Below, piece after piece: positions 26,141 through 35,210 of a stretch of 64,000 nucleotides of DNA (its first letter is position 1; each line of letters opens with the position of its first letter). This stretch comes from Altererythrobacter sp. GTDB lineage: Bacteria; Pseudomonadota; Alphaproteobacteria; Sphingomonadales; Sphingomonadaceae. The DNA lies in the NCBI GenBank assembly GCA_017308255.1, contig JAFKFN010000011.1:1-64000 (forward strand). The letters run 5' to 3'. Under the pieces are notes generated by a model that worked only from the letters and a program-made list of their open reading frames with translations, did no database searches and had not been told where the DNA came from. The position numbers and the translations under genes were made by a program.

Positions 26141-27349
26141 ATGAAACTCACCGATCCAGAACGCAAGCTGGTCGAGCGGATCAACGCGGCGGCCATGCTT
26201 GCCCAGACAGAGCGCTGGTGCGCGATCAACAGCGGCACCGGCAATCTCGACGGCCTGGCCCGGCAGGCGGCCGAGCTGGCCGATGCCTTTGCCGCGCTGC
26301 CGGGCGGGATCGAGTTGCGCGAGCCGGCGGCGGTCACGGCCATCGATGCGGCGGGTAACGACGTGCCGCTGGCCCATGGCCGCCATCTGGTGTTGCGCGT
26401 GAGGCCGGAGGCCGACCGGCGGTTCCTCCTCACCGGCCACATGGACACCGTCTATTGCGCCGATCATCCGTTCCAGGCCGCGCGCTGGCTGGACGATGAC
26501 ACGCTGAACGCACCCGGCGCGGCGGACATGAAAGGCGGGATCACGGTGATGCTGGCGGCGCTGCGCAGCTTCGAGGCCAGTGCTGCCGCGGCATCGGTCG
26601 GCTACGACGTGCTGGTCAATTCGGACGAGGAGACGGGCTCGCTTTCCTCCGCCGCGCTGATCGCCGAACTGGCGCGCGGCAAGGTGGCGGCGCTGACTTA
26701 CGAGCCTTCCGCCTTGCCTGACGGAACGCTGGCCCACGCGCGCGGGGGCAGCGGCAATTACAGCGTGGTCGTGACCGGCCGATCGGCCCACGCCGGGCGC
26801 AACCCGGAGGAAGGGCGCAACGCCCTGGTCGCAGCGGCGGACCTGGCACTGGCCCTGGCCGCCTTGCGCGATGCGGATCTGGGAGTGAACCCGGCCCGGA
26901 TCGACGGCGGATCGGCCAATAACGTGGTGCCCGACCACGCCGTGCTGCGCTTCAACATCCGCCCGAAGACACAGGATGCCATGGAGAAATTTACACGGGA
27001 TTTTCTTGCCTTGCTGCGGGACATAGAGACACGGCATGAAGTCCACACCCGCGTGAGCGGCGGCATCAGCCGGCCGCCGAAGCCGGTCGATGCCGGGGCA
27101 GCCAGGCTGTTCGAACTGGTCCGCCGGACCGGCGCAGACCTGGGCCAGGCCATCGGCTGGCGGGCAAACGGGGGCGTGTGCGATGGCAACAATATCGCCA
27201 TGCAGGGCGTGCCGGTGGTGGATACGATGGGCGTGCGCGGCGGCGCGATCCATTCGCCCGACGAATACCTGATCGTCCCCTCGCTGGCCGAGCGCGCCGC
27301 GCTGTCCGCGTTGGTGCTCCACCGCCTGACCACGGAAGGACTGGCATGA
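26141..27349 (+). CDS. M20-family metallohydrolase in the ast operon
   Basis: A 402-residue cytoplasmic zinc hydrolase of the carboxypeptidase G2/ArgE type. Metal and catalytic motifs are LTGHMDTVY, NAPGAADMKGG, VNSDEETGSLSS and TYEPS, and the dimerisation domain begins GGSGNYSVVVTGRSAHAG. A final His region, RGGAIHSPDEY, is present. The ATG at 26141 gives the family start. The stop overlaps astA by 4 bases, so it belongs to the arginine succinyltransferase operon. The standard pathway ends with the M14 enzyme AstE; this M20 enzyme could do that deacylation or act on another N-acyl amino acid. The function is inferred from context only. Confidence 0.88.
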   Translation: MKLTDPERKLVERINAAAMLAQTERWCAINSGTGNLDGLARQAAELADAFAALPGGIELREPAAVTAIDAAGNDVPLAHGRHLVLRVRPEADRRFLLTGHMDTVYCADHPFQAARWLDDDTLNAPGAADMKGGITVMLAALRSFEASAAAASVGYDVLVNSDEETGSLSSAALIAELARGKVAALTYEPSALPDGTLAHARGGSGNYSVVVTGRSAHAGRNPEEGRNALVAAADLALALAALRDADLGVNPARIDGGSANNVVPDHAVLRFNIRPKTQDAMEKFTRDFLALLRDIETRHEVHTRVSGGISRPPKPVDAGAARLFELVRRTGADLGQAIGWRANGGVCDGNNIAMQGVPVVDTMGVRGGAIHSPDEYLIVPSLAERAALSALVLHRLTTEGLA

Positions 27350-28359
27350 GCTTCGTGATCCGCGCCGCCCATCTCGGCGACCTCGAGCCGCTTTACGAGA
27401 TGGCCAAGCTGACGGGCGGCGGCTTCACCAACCTGCCGCCCGACCGCAAGGCGCTGGCCCGCAAGCTGGAACGGGCCGAAGCCGCTTATGCCAACGAGGC
27501 CGACACGCTGGCCGACGAGCAGTTCGTGCTGGTGCTCGAACGCGCGGGCAGCGGGGACGTGCGCGGCACTTCGCAGATGATGACGCAGGTGGGCCAGCAA
27601 TGGCCGTTCTATTCCTATCGCCGCACCGTTCTGACCCAGCATTCGGAAGAGCTGCAACGCACCGTGCGCTGCGAGATGCTCAATCTCGTCACCGACCTCG
27701 AAGGATCGAGCGAAGTGGGCGGGCTGTTCCTCCATCCGAACGAGCGTGCCGGCGGCCTCGGCCTGCTGCTGGCGCGCAGCCGCTATCTGTTCATCGCCAT
27801 GCACCGCGCCCGCTTTCCTGAGCGCATCCTGGCGGAACTGCGCGGGATCATCGATGAGCGTGGGGGATCGCCGTTCTGGGACGGGGTCGCCGGGCGGTTC
27901 TTCGGGATGACCTTCCAGGAGGCGGATTATTTCAACGCCATCAACGGCAACCAGTTCATCGCCGACCTGATGCCCAAGCACCCGATCTATGTGGCGATGC
28001 TGAGCGAAAGCGCGCGCAGCGCGATCGGCATGCCCCACCCTTCTGGCCGCGCGGCGATGCGGATGCTGGAAGACGAAGGCTTCGCCTATGAAGGCTTCAT
28101 CGACATCTTCGACGGCGGCCCGACGATGACCGCGCGTATCGACCAGGTGAAAAGCGTGGCCGAAGCACGCACGGACAGGGTCATGCGCACCGATTGCCGG
28201 GAAGGCGAAAGAACGCTGCTGGCAAGCGGGCGCCTATCCGCCTTCCGCTGCTGCTATGGCACGTCGGAGCCGGTCGAAGGCGGCATCGCCATCGACGCCG
28301 CATCGGCCGCCCTGCTGGGCCTGAGCGAAGGGGGCGAAGTGTGGAGCGTGCGGCGATGA
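27346..28359 (+). CDS. astA: Arginine N-succinyltransferase
   Basis: First step of the AST pathway: succinyl-CoA plus arginine gives N2-succinylarginine. The 337-residue protein shows the family N terminus VIRAAHLGDLEPLYEMAKLTG and FTNLPPD. The middle carries VGGLFLHPNERAGGLGLLLARSRYLF, FWDGVAGRFFGMTF, EADYFNA and MPKHPIYV. The start overlaps the M20 gene stop (ATGA). astB follows after a 49-base gap. Cytoplasmic GNAT-like fold. Confidence 0.96.
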   Translation: MSFVIRAAHLGDLEPLYEMAKLTGGGFTNLPPDRKALARKLERAEAAYANEADTLADEQFVLVLERAGSGDVRGTSQMMTQVGQQWPFYSYRRTVLTQHSEELQRTVRCEMLNLVTDLEGSSEVGGLFLHPNERAGGLGLLLARSRYLFIAMHRARFPERILAELRGIIDERGGSPFWDGVAGRFFGMTFQEADYFNAINGNQFIADLMPKHPIYVAMLSESARSAIGMPHPSGRAAMRMLEDEGFAYEGFIDIFDGGPTMTARIDQVKSVAEARTDRVMRTDCREGERTLLASGRLSAFRCCYGTSEPVEGGIAIDAASAALLGLSEGGEVWSVRR

Positions 28360-28408
28360 GCCCCTTCCCCGCCCTTTCCTTCCCGACGGGCGGGATAGGG
28401 GCAGCGCC

Positions 28409-29656
28409 ATGCTGACCGAGATCAACTTCGACGGCGTGGTCGGCCCCAGCCACAACTATGCCGGCCTGAGCCCCGGCAACCTGGCGGCCACTGCCCATGC
28501 CGGCGATGTCTCCTTCCCGCGCGCGGCGGCCTTGCAGGGGCTGGAGAAGATGCTCGGCAACCGGGCGCTGGGGCTGGCGCAAGGCTTCTTCGTGCCGCTG
28601 CCGAGGCCGAACGCGCTCTGGCTGGAACAGCTTTCGGCCGATGCCGGCATGGACCCGGCGCTGCTGGCGGGGGCATGGTCGGCTTCCGCGATGTGGACGG
28701 CCAACGCCGCCACCGTTTCGCCCGCGCCCGACACGGCCGATGGGCGCTGTCATCTGACCGTGGCCAACCTGGTTTCCATGCCGCACCGTGCGCACGAATG
28801 GCCCGACACCTTGCGCCAGCTAAGGCTGGCCTTCGCCGACGAGCGGCACTTCGCGGTCCACGGGCCGGTGCCCCCCTGCTTCGGCGATGAAGGCGCAGCG
28901 AACCACATGCGGCTGGCGAGCGGGCATGGCGCGCCGGGGGTGGAGATCTTCGTCTATGGCCGGACTCGCGGGCGTTTTCCCGCGCGCCAGAACGAGCAGG
29001 CGAGCCGCCTGGTGGCGCGCCGCCACGGCCTTGCGCCGGATCGCGTGCTGTTCCTGGAGCAATCGGCGGAAGCCATCGCCGCCGGGGCCTTCCATAATGA
29101 TGTGGTCGCAGTGGCGAACGAGAACGTGGTGCTGGCGCACGAGCGGACTTTCGCCGATCCAGCCCGCGCCTGGGAAGCCATCGCCGAAGCGCATCCCGAG
29201 GTGCAGATCGTGGCGGTGCCGGACAATGTGCTTTCCCTTGAGGAAGCCGTGCGGTGCTATCTGTTCAACGCGCAGCTGGTGACCTTGCCCGAAGGCGGGC
29301 AGGCGTTGGTGATCCCGGACGAGGCATGGGGCAGCCTGCCGGTGCGCCGGTTCCTCGATGCCCTGGTCGCCAGCAACGGGCCGATCCGCCGCGTCCTGGC
29401 GGCCAATGTCCGCCAGTCGATGGCCAATGGCGGCGGCCCCGCCTGCCTGCGCCTGCGCGTGGTGGCGGACCCGGTGACAGTCGATCCGCGCTTCCTGCTC
29501 GACGACAGGAAGGGCGACGCGATCCGCGCCGTGGTGGAGCGGCATTGGCCAGAGCAGATCGACCCGGCGGACATCGGCTCATCCACGCTTGCCGCCAGCA
29601 TTAACGCCGCGCGGGCGGCTCTGCTCGATGCGCTGGACCTGACGGAGCTTGCCTGA
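28409..29656 (+). CDS. astB: N-succinylarginine dihydrolase
   Basis: Second AST step: hydrolyses succinylarginine to succinylornithine, CO2 and ammonia. The 415 residues begin LTEINFDGVVGPSHNYAGLS, the family hallmark. They include FVPLPRPNALWLEQL, DEGAANHMRL, and FHNDVVAVANENVVLAHE. The C terminus contains NGGGPACLRLRVV with the probable catalytic Cys. astC, astD and astE are not in the window, so the pathway must be completed elsewhere or by the M20 hydrolase in this operon. Confidence 0.96.
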   Translation: MLTEINFDGVVGPSHNYAGLSPGNLAATAHAGDVSFPRAAALQGLEKMLGNRALGLAQGFFVPLPRPNALWLEQLSADAGMDPALLAGAWSASAMWTANAATVSPAPDTADGRCHLTVANLVSMPHRAHEWPDTLRQLRLAFADERHFAVHGPVPPCFGDEGAANHMRLASGHGAPGVEIFVYGRTRGRFPARQNEQASRLVARRHGLAPDRVLFLEQSAEAIAAGAFHNDVVAVANENVVLAHERTFADPARAWEAIAEAHPEVQIVAVPDNVLSLEEAVRCYLFNAQLVTLPEGGQALVIPDEAWGSLPVRRFLDALVASNGPIRRVLAANVRQSMANGGGPACLRLRVVADPVTVDPRFLLDDRKGDAIRAVVERHWPEQIDPADIGSSTLAASINAARAALLDALDLTELA

Positions 29657-29767
29657 TCCGTCCCCTGTCGGGACAGTTTACAGCATGGCCCTTGTTAACC
29701 ATGTTGAGTGCTGGAACTGTGGCCCTGGCACAATCATTGCTAATCAGGGCGTTAAGGAAGGATTCGG

Positions 29768-30007
29768 ATGCTGCGCAAGGTTGGCAGGCTGTTCACGATC
29801 AAGACCCGCTTCGAGGCCTTCCTGATTATCTACGCCTTAGGCTTGGGCGCGGCCAGCCGGGGCGCCCATTACCTGACGCAGTTTCCCGGCTGGGGCGGCA
29901 AGCTGCTGTTCCTGGCCTGCACCGGGGCGGTGTTCATGGCCGGCGCCAAGATCCTCGACTGCCTGAAATACGAGCGCGAGCGGCGGGAGGCAGCGGATTC
30001 CGACTAA
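29768..30007 (+). CDS. Small conserved inner-membrane protein
   Basis: A 79-residue protein with two hydrophobic segments (about residues 17-36, FEAFLIIYALGLGAASRG, and 45-62, LLFLACTGAVFMAGAKIL) and a charged C-terminal tail (YERERREAA). GGAAGG-like sequence precedes the ATG. I do not recognise the family beyond a short sphingomonad membrane protein. It stands alone between astB and the repeat/tmRNA region. Confidence 0.7.
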   Translation: MLRKVGRLFTIKTRFEAFLIIYALGLGAASRGAHYLTQFPGWGGKLLFLACTGAVFMAGAKILDCLKYERERREAADSD

Positions 30008-30063
30008 TTGGCGCACTTCTTCCGCCGCAGCTTCCCTGCGTCGCCTTAGCCTCTGTACCCCTT

Positions 30064-30140
30064 CGTCATTGCGAGCGTAGCGAAGCAATCCAGAGCGGCG
30101 CAGAACTGCCCTGGATTGCTTCGCTACGCTCGCAATGACG
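30064..30140. repeat. REP-like palindrome, family A, perfect 30-bp arms
   Basis: Positions 30064-30093 and 30111-30140 are exact inverted copies, starting cgtcattgcgagcgtagcg, around a 17-base spacer. The same element with two mismatches is at 40982-41060, and a degenerate single arm lies in the rsmA start. It lies between the small membrane protein gene and tmRNA and would form a very stable hairpin. Confidence 0.9.
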
Positions 30141-30224
30141 AACAGTAGGGTCGGGAGGGCGAATTGGGAAAAGCCCAATGGTCGCGACTATGAGGGACTA
30201 TAAAGGAAGGTGGGGGTTTCTGTT

Positions 30225-30530
30225 GCTAGGCACCCCCGGGCCCCCGGTTTCCGATTCTGTTACCCGGTTCGGTCCGAACCGTGCTCAAAGCTTTGTAAGA
30301 TCAGGCCGTTAGGCCGTCAGGTCACGCAGCGAGAGCAAGTGCTTCGTTGTCGTTGGCACTTGTGAGTTTTGAGCCTTTAACGGGTTACTCAGCCCGGGCG
30401 AAAACAGTGCTTTTCAACACACGTCGATCCTGGTTCGGCCCCGTCAGAACACCCCGATATCGGAGCCTTGTGGTGGAGCCGCCGGGTACTGCCCCCGGGT
30501 CCGCTGTGCCTATTGCACACCGCAATTTAT
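30225..30530 (-). ncRNA. ssrA: Permuted two-piece tmRNA (tag ANDNEALALAA)
   Basis: Rescues stalled ribosomes and tags their products. On the minus strand the acceptor piece comes first and ends CGGCTCC-ACCA at 30471, with a T-arm (CCGGG, 7-base loop, CCCGG) just before it. After a 28-base spacer the coding piece starts at 30442 with GGGGCCG, which pairs with CGGCTCC over 7 bp, then has GGATCGACG. The tag frame 30357-30322 reads ANDNEALALAA and a TGA, preceded by the alanine the tRNA part supplies. This is the alphaproteobacterial permuted form. The outer ends are approximate; the acceptor stem and tag are exact. Confidence 0.93.
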
Positions 30531-30560
30531 CGCCATAGCCGGCCGAAACCGGCGATGATC

Positions 30561-30588
30561 GATATAGGCATTTCCAGCTTAATGTGAA
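30561..30588 (-). promoter_or_regulatory. ssrA: Candidate tmRNA promoter
   Basis: On the minus strand TTCACA (30588-30583) and TATATC (30566-30561) are 16 bases apart and lie about 25 bases before the tmRNA acceptor piece. The pattern fits a housekeeping sigma-70-type promoter. A short hairpin at 30595-30618 between mscL and this promoter lacks a T tract. Confidence 0.45.
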
Positions 30589-30624
30589 GTGTATCCCCTT
30601 CCCCGCGAGAGGAAGGGGCAACGG

Positions 30625-31038
30625 TCACTTCTTCAGCGCGTCCCTGATTTCGGTCAGCAGTTCGACCTCGGTCGGGCCGGCCGCGGCTTCCGGCCGGTGA
30701 GTCAGCTTGTTCGCGGTGCGCACCAGCATGAATATGATGAACGCCAGGATCAGGAAGTTGATCACCGCGGTGATGAACGCGCCATAGCCGATCATCGCCG
30801 CGCCGGCTTCCTTGAGCGCGGCATAATCCGTCATCGAGCCGGTGTAGCCGGCCGGCGTGCTCAGCAGGATGAACTTGCTGGAGAAATCGAAGCCACCGAA
30901 GATGGCGCCCACGATCGGCATGATCAGGTCTTCGGTCAGCGAGGTGACGATCGTGCCGAACGCCCCGCCGATGATGACCGCGACTGCCAGATCGAGCACG
31001 TTGCCCCTGGCGATGAATGCCTTGAATTCCTGGAACAC
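30625..31038 (-). CDS. mscL: Large-conductance mechanosensitive channel
   Basis: Forms a pentameric pore that opens on hypo-osmotic shock. The 137 residues start from GTG at 31038, with GGAGAG 7 bases before it. [30 protein letters not shown] is the N-terminal helix and first membrane span. The second span is [20 protein letters not shown], and the C-terminal helical bundle is [15 protein letters not shown] long periplasmic loop lies between the spans. Single gene, divergent from the LemA operon. Confidence 0.96.
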   Translation of the reverse strand: MFQEFKAFIARGNVLDLAVAVIIGGAFGTIVTSLTEDLIMPIVGAIFGGFDFSSKFILLSTPAGYTGSMTDYAALKEAGAAMIGYGAFITAVINFLILAFIIFMLVRTANKLTHRPEAAAGPTEVELLTEIRDALKK

Positions 31039-31192
31039 GGCGGGCTCTCCCCTTCGTTTGCCTGTGCGGAGCAGATAACAAGCGGCGCGGGCGATAGGCA
31101 ATGGCGTGCACGAGTTCTTGAACAGCGTTCCGCGTGTGCTATCTAGCTAACACAGCGCGTTGTCCCGCGTCCTCAGAAGGGGTATCCAAGCC

Positions 31193-31873
31193 ATGTCCGT
31201 GATCGCTTCGCTTCGTGTCGCCCTGGTCGCCCTCGCGGCCCTTTCGCTGACCGCCTGCGGCATCAATTCGGTGCCCGCCGCGCAAGAGGAAGCCAAGGCC
31301 CGCTGGGCCGACGTGCAGAGCGCCTATCAACGCCGGGCCGACCTGATCCCGAACCTGGTGGCCGCCGTGCGCGGCGCGGCGGCATCGGAAACCACCATCC
31401 TGACCAACGTGACCGAAGCCCGCGCCCGCGCGACCTCGATCAACGTGACGACAGAGGATCTATCGAACCCGGCGGAATTCCAGCGTTTTCAGGATGCGCA
31501 GAATCAGCTGACCCAGGCGCTGGGCCAGTTGCGCACGGTGGTGGAGAACTATCCGCAGCTTCAGAGCCAGGCCCGTTTCGCCGACCTGATGACCGCGCTG
31601 GAAGGCAGCGAGAACCGCATCAACACCGCACGCGACCGCTATAACGAAGCGGTGCGGGCCTATAACACCGAGATTCGCACCTTCCCGTCGATCATCGGCG
31701 CCAAGATCGTCCACGGGGCCAAGCCCATGGTCCCGTTCGAAGCGACGGAATCCGCGCAGACGGCGCCCACGGTGAACCTCGACAACATCGGCGCCCCCGC
31801 TCCCGCGGCCACCCCCGCCGCCAACGACAACGCCCCGGCCGAGCAGCAGCAGCCCGCGGCCGCGGCGAATTGA
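31193..31873 (+). CDS. LemA-family lipoprotein
   Basis: A 226-residue LemA protein: lipoprotein signal ending LSLTAC, then SVPAAQEEAKARWADVQSAYQRRADLIPNLVAAVRG. The LemA pattern continues with NQLTQALGQLRTVVENYPQLQS, ENRINTARDRYNEAVRAYN and RTFPS. The C terminus (from about residue 195) is a low-complexity Ala/Pro/Gln tail. The function of LemA proteins is poorly known. It is the first gene of a three-gene operon with two TPM-domain proteins, a frequent pairing. Confidence 0.9.
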   Translation: MSVIASLRVALVALAALSLTACGINSVPAAQEEAKARWADVQSAYQRRADLIPNLVAAVRGAAASETTILTNVTEARARATSINVTTEDLSNPAEFQRFQDAQNQLTQALGQLRTVVENYPQLQSQARFADLMTALEGSENRINTARDRYNEAVRAYNTEIRTFPSIIGAKIVHGAKPMVPFEATESAQTAPTVNLDNIGAPAPAATPAANDNAPAEQQQPAAAAN

Positions 31874-31884
31874 ACGGACGGACA

Positions 31885-32736
31885 ATGACCGCCCTGCTCC
31901 GTTCCATCTGGTTGTGCCTGGCGGTTATCGCCGCCATGGCCACGGCCACCGCTTCGGCCGCGCTTCCCGCGCGGCCGGACGGGCCGATCCTCGACGCGGC
32001 CAATATCATCGCGCCGGCAGACAAGGCGGCGCTGGATGCGAAGCTGCGTGCCTATAACGAGGCGACCGGGCGCGCGATCATCGTCGCCACGGTTCCGTCG
32101 CTCGATGGGATGGAGATCGAGGATTACGCCCAGCAGCTCGCCGAAACATGGGGCATCGGCGGCAAGGAGAGCGAGAACGGCCTGCTGTTCCTCATCGCCC
32201 CGAACGAACGCCGGCTGCGCATCGCCACGGGGCGCGGCCTGCAGGAACGCATGACCGACATCATGTCCGGCCGCATCATCCGCGACGTCGTCACCCCGCG
32301 TTTCAAGGCGGGTGACTTGTCGGGCGGCATCGTCGCGGGCGTCGATGCGATCATCGCGCAGCTCGACATGGATCCGGCGCAGGCGAAAGCCATCGAGGAA
32401 GCCGAAATGGCCCGCCGCGCCCAGGGAGCGGACGAGGCCGCGCCGGCCATCGCCGGCATCCTGTTCTGGATCGCGATGATCGTGTTCTTCGCCTTCATCT
32501 TCGGCCGCGGGGGGCGCGGACGGCGCTATCGCGGCCATGGCGGAGTGGGCAGCGCGGTGGGGAACGTCGTGCTGTGGACAGCGCTCAATGCGGCGATGAA
32601 CAGCGGTGGCCGTTCGCATGGCGGCGGCTGGAGCGGCGGTGGCGGCTTCGGCGGCGGAGGAGGCGGTGGCGGCTTCGGCGGTTTCGGTGGCGGCGGCGGC
32701 GGCTTCAACGGCGGCGGGGCGAGCGGGGGCTGGTAG
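31885..32736 (+). CDS. TPM-domain protein with glycine-rich tail (YgcG-like)
   Basis: A 283-residue envelope protein with signal peptide (LCLAVIAAMATATASA). The extracytoplasmic TPM domain (about residues 25-150) has GPILDAANIIAPADKAALDAKL, FLIAPNERRLRIATGRGL and FKAGDLSGGIVAGVDAI. A membrane span (AGILFWIAMIVFFAFIFG) follows. The tail, from about residue 235, is almost pure Gly/Phe/Ser and ends GASGGW. The ATG 11 bases after the lemA stop is used. TPM proteins are linked to envelope quality control or membrane assembly, but the molecular role is unclear. Confidence 0.88.
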   Translation: MTALLRSIWLCLAVIAAMATATASAALPARPDGPILDAANIIAPADKAALDAKLRAYNEATGRAIIVATVPSLDGMEIEDYAQQLAETWGIGGKESENGLLFLIAPNERRLRIATGRGLQERMTDIMSGRIIRDVVTPRFKAGDLSGGIVAGVDAIIAQLDMDPAQAKAIEEAEMARRAQGADEAAPAIAGILFWIAMIVFFAFIFGRGGRGRRYRGHGGVGSAVGNVVLWTALNAAMNSGGRSHGGGWSGGGGFGGGGGGGGFGGFGGGGGGFNGGGASGGW

Positions 32737-33414
32737 ATGGCGCAGTGGATCAGCGACGCCGATCAGGTGCGTGTCACCGCGGCGGTGGCGGCGGCCGAGG
32801 CGCATACGGCGGGCGAAATCGTCACCGTGGTGGCCGATCGTTCCGACGGCTACAGCGATGTCGCGCTGGCTTGGTCCGCCATCGTCGCCTTCACCGCCCT
32901 GGTCGTGCTCGCACTGTTTCCCGATTTCTATCTCGCGCTGGTGGACCGCGTGCTCGATCATTGGCAGCACGAGTGGGCGCCGCGCGAGGTGTTCGTGCTG
33001 GCGATAATCGTGGCCATCGCCAAGTTCATCGGCATGTGGCTGATCCAGCTATGGCAGCCGCTGAAGTTCTGGCTGGTGCTGCCGCCGATCAAGAGCGCGC
33101 GCACCCTGGCCCGCGCGGTGAGCCTGTTCAAGGTCGGCGCGGAGCGGCGCACGCACGGGCGCACCGGCATCCTGATCTACCTCTCCATGCGCGAGCACCG
33201 GGCGCAGATCATCGCCGACGAGGCGATCGCCAGCAAAGTCAGCCCGGAAACCTGGGGCGACGCGATGGCCGCCATGCTCGCGCATATCAAGGACGGCCGC
33301 TGCGCCGACGGGATGGTCGCCGCGATCGAGAAGGTCGGCGCGGTGCTGGCCGAACACTTCCCCCGTGCCGGGGATGACGTGAACGAACTGCCTGACCGGG
33401 TGATCGAGCTTTAG
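32737..33414 (+). CDS. TPM-domain membrane protein
   Basis: A 225-residue protein whose ATG directly follows the stop of the preceding TPM gene. It begins with a TPM-like segment (VRVTAAVAAAEAHTAGEIVTVVADRSDGY). Two membrane spans follow (about residues 47-70 and 88-110). The second half resumes the TPM domain: FKVGAERRTHGRTGILIYLSMREHRAQIIAD, then TWGDAMAAMLAHIKDGRCADGM. The domain is therefore split by the membrane segments. Third gene of lemA-TPM-TPM. Confidence 0.85.
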   Translation: MAQWISDADQVRVTAAVAAAEAHTAGEIVTVVADRSDGYSDVALAWSAIVAFTALVVLALFPDFYLALVDRVLDHWQHEWAPREVFVLAIIVAIAKFIGMWLIQLWQPLKFWLVLPPIKSARTLARAVSLFKVGAERRTHGRTGILIYLSMREHRAQIIADEAIASKVSPETWGDAMAAMLAHIKDGRCADGMVAAIEKVGAVLAEHFPRAGDDVNELPDRVIEL

Positions 33415-33535
33415 CGGGCATCCCGCTTCGCCATTCCCGCGAAGGTGCGAAGCTAGACCGTGATCACTTATCCCTGAATCGTGTTTCAACTTAAAGCGAC
33501 CATGCTCTGGGGAGGATTTGTAGCTCAATAGCGCC

Positions 33536-33564
33536 CTGGGTTCCCGCTTTCGCGGGAATGACGA
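33536..33564. repeat. Single arm of REP-like palindrome, family B
   Basis: The 29 bases beginning ctgggttcccgctttcgcg are one arm of the palindrome found complete at 53179-53261. A degenerate remnant of the other arm (ccattcccgcgaa) lies about 100 bases upstream near 33430. The 250-base gap holding it, before the Nudix gene, contains no other gene that I can support. Confidence 0.65.
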
Positions 33565-33668
33565 GGTTGGGGGTCTGGAGGTTGGAGTTCGCGAGATCGA
33601 GGGTTGCGAGGTCGCGGTTGAACGCCTCCCGATTGCCTCCAGGCGATCGGCGATCTAAGCGCTCCTTC

Positions 33669-34223
33669 GTGTCCGACCGCCCCCTTCCCCCCGATGCAAA
33701 GGCCCCCGAACAGGTCGAGTGGACCGGCAAGTTCATCGAGGCCAGACGCCGCGGCCGGTGGGAATATGCGGCTCGCCCCGGGGGCATCCGCGCGGCGGTG
33801 ATCCTGGCGCTGGACGCCGGCGAGGTGATCCTGGTGGAGCAATACCGCGTGCCGCTGGGCAGGTTCTGCCTCGAGCTTCCCGCCGGCCTGATCGGTGACG
33901 AGATCGAAGGCGAAGGGGCGCTGGCCAGCGCCATGCGCGAGCTGGAGGAGGAGACCGGCTATCGCGCCGCGCAGTGGGAGGAGCTTGGCGAGTTCTGGTC
34001 CTCCCCCGGAATGCTGAGCGAGAGCTTCACGCTGGTCAAGGCCACCGGGCTAACCCAGGTGAGCGACGGCGGCGGGACCGAGCACGAGGATATCGTGGTC
34101 CATCGCGTGCCGCTTCATCGCATCGCCGAAACGGTGGCCGAGCATCGGGCGCGCGGCCATGCGATCGACGTGAAACTGCTGCTGTTGCTCGGCGCGGGCT
34201 TCGTGGAGGATTCCGCTCAATGA
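33669..34223 (+). CDS. Nudix hydrolase, ADP-ribose pyrophosphatase type
   Basis: A 184-residue Nudix enzyme with a perfect Nudix box: G, five residues, E, seven residues, then RELEEETGY (about residues 82-104). The preceding [23 protein letters not shown] is the pattern of ADP-ribose and related pyrophosphatases. GTG at 33669 starts the family homology; the longer in-frame extension upstream runs through repeat sequence. The stop overlaps the next gene (ATGA). The substrate is inferred as ADP-ribose or another nucleotide sugar. Confidence 0.88.
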   Translation: MSDRPLPPDAKAPEQVEWTGKFIEARRRGRWEYAARPGGIRAAVILALDAGEVILVEQYRVPLGRFCLELPAGLIGDEIEGEGALASAMRELEEETGYRAAQWEELGEFWSSPGMLSESFTLVKATGLTQVSDGGGTEHEDIVVHRVPLHRIAETVAEHRARGHAIDVKLLLLLGAGFVEDSAQ

Positions 34224-35143
34224 AAGTGCTTATCCTGGGCGCCGGGGCGATGGGCTGCCTCTATGGCGCCGCCTTCCATCGCGCGCACTGCGATGTGACG
34301 CTGGTGGATGTCAGCCGCGCGCATATCGATGCGATCAACGCGCACGGGCTGGAACTGGATACGCGCGCAGGCATCGAGCATCTGCCGATCCCGGCGCGCC
34401 TGCCGGACCAGGTCGAGGGCACGGCGGACCTCGTCGTGGTTTTCACCAAGACGTTCCAGACCGACCACGCGCTGGCGGGTGTGGCCCAGGCCATCGGCCC
34501 GGAAACCTACCTGCTCAGCTTGCAGAACGGCCTTGGCAACGATCGCCGCCTTGCCGCCCGTGCCGCCCCGGAACGCGTGCTGGTGGGCGTGAGTACCCTG
34601 CCCTCCGATCTCCTCGGCCCCGGCAAGGTGCGCAGCCATGGCGATGGCGGATCGAAGCTCTATCCCGCGTTCGGCGGCGATCCCGCGTTCGCCGGGCAAG
34701 TCGCGGATCTGCTCACGCGCGGCGGCCTGCCCGCTTCGCTCGAACCCGCGATCCACGAAGCGATCTGGTCGAAGGCGATCTTCAACGCCGCGATGAACCC
34801 GCTTTGCGCGCTCACCCGGCGCACGCCCGGCTTCCTGGGCGCCCACGCTGAAAGCCGGGCCATGATCCACACGGTGGTGGAAGAAGGCGTGGCTACGGCC
34901 AACGCCGGCGGCGTGCCAATCGCAGCGCAGCCGATCCACGATCTGACTGTGGTGTCGGTTACCGACCATGCCGATCATGAAGCCTCCATGCTCCAGGACG
35001 TGAAAGCCGGCCGCCGCACGGAGATCGACGCGATCAACGGCGCCATCGTGGAAGCGGCCCGCGCGGCGGGGATCGCGGTGCCGGTTACCGAAACGCTATG
35101 GCGGCTGGTCAAGCTGGAGGACGCGAAGCTGCAGAAGCAGTGA
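34220..35143 (+). CDS. 2-dehydropantoate 2-reductase family protein
   Basis: An NADPH-dependent ketopantoate reductase-like enzyme of 307 residues. The N-terminal Rossmann fold starts [18 protein letters not shown]. The C-terminal helical domain has [19 protein letters not shown] with the catalytic Lys and Asn, then [22 protein letters not shown] with the Ser and Glu of the family. It could be PanE for pantothenate synthesis, but many paralogues act on other 2-oxo acids. It is coupled to the Nudix gene and followed by the LigE-like gene after about 67 bases. Confidence 0.85.
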   Translation: MKVLILGAGAMGCLYGAAFHRAHCDVTLVDVSRAHIDAINAHGLELDTRAGIEHLPIPARLPDQVEGTADLVVVFTKTFQTDHALAGVAQAIGPETYLLSLQNGLGNDRRLAARAAPERVLVGVSTLPSDLLGPGKVRSHGDGGSKLYPAFGGDPAFAGQVADLLTRGGLPASLEPAIHEAIWSKAIFNAAMNPLCALTRRTPGFLGAHAESRAMIHTVVEEGVATANAGGVPIAAQPIHDLTVVSVTDHADHEASMLQDVKAGRRTEIDAINGAIVEAARAAGIAVPVTETLWRLVKLEDAKLQKQ

Positions 35144-35210
35144 ACCCTTCCCTTTTCCCCTGGCGGCCCATAACACTCGGACAAAATCAATCTTGGGAAA
35201 GAGGCGCCTC

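Noticed and set aside
29692-30138. A 148-codon frame running over the small membrane protein and the family A palindrome
   Set aside because: It overlaps the better supported 79-residue membrane protein in another frame, and its C terminus (RHCERSEAIQS) is just the repeat translated.
30347-30538. A 63-codon plus-strand frame reading RYRSLVVEPPGTAPGSAV
   Set aside because: It lies wholly inside the tmRNA gene on the opposite strand. Such frames are a familiar mis-call over tmRNA.
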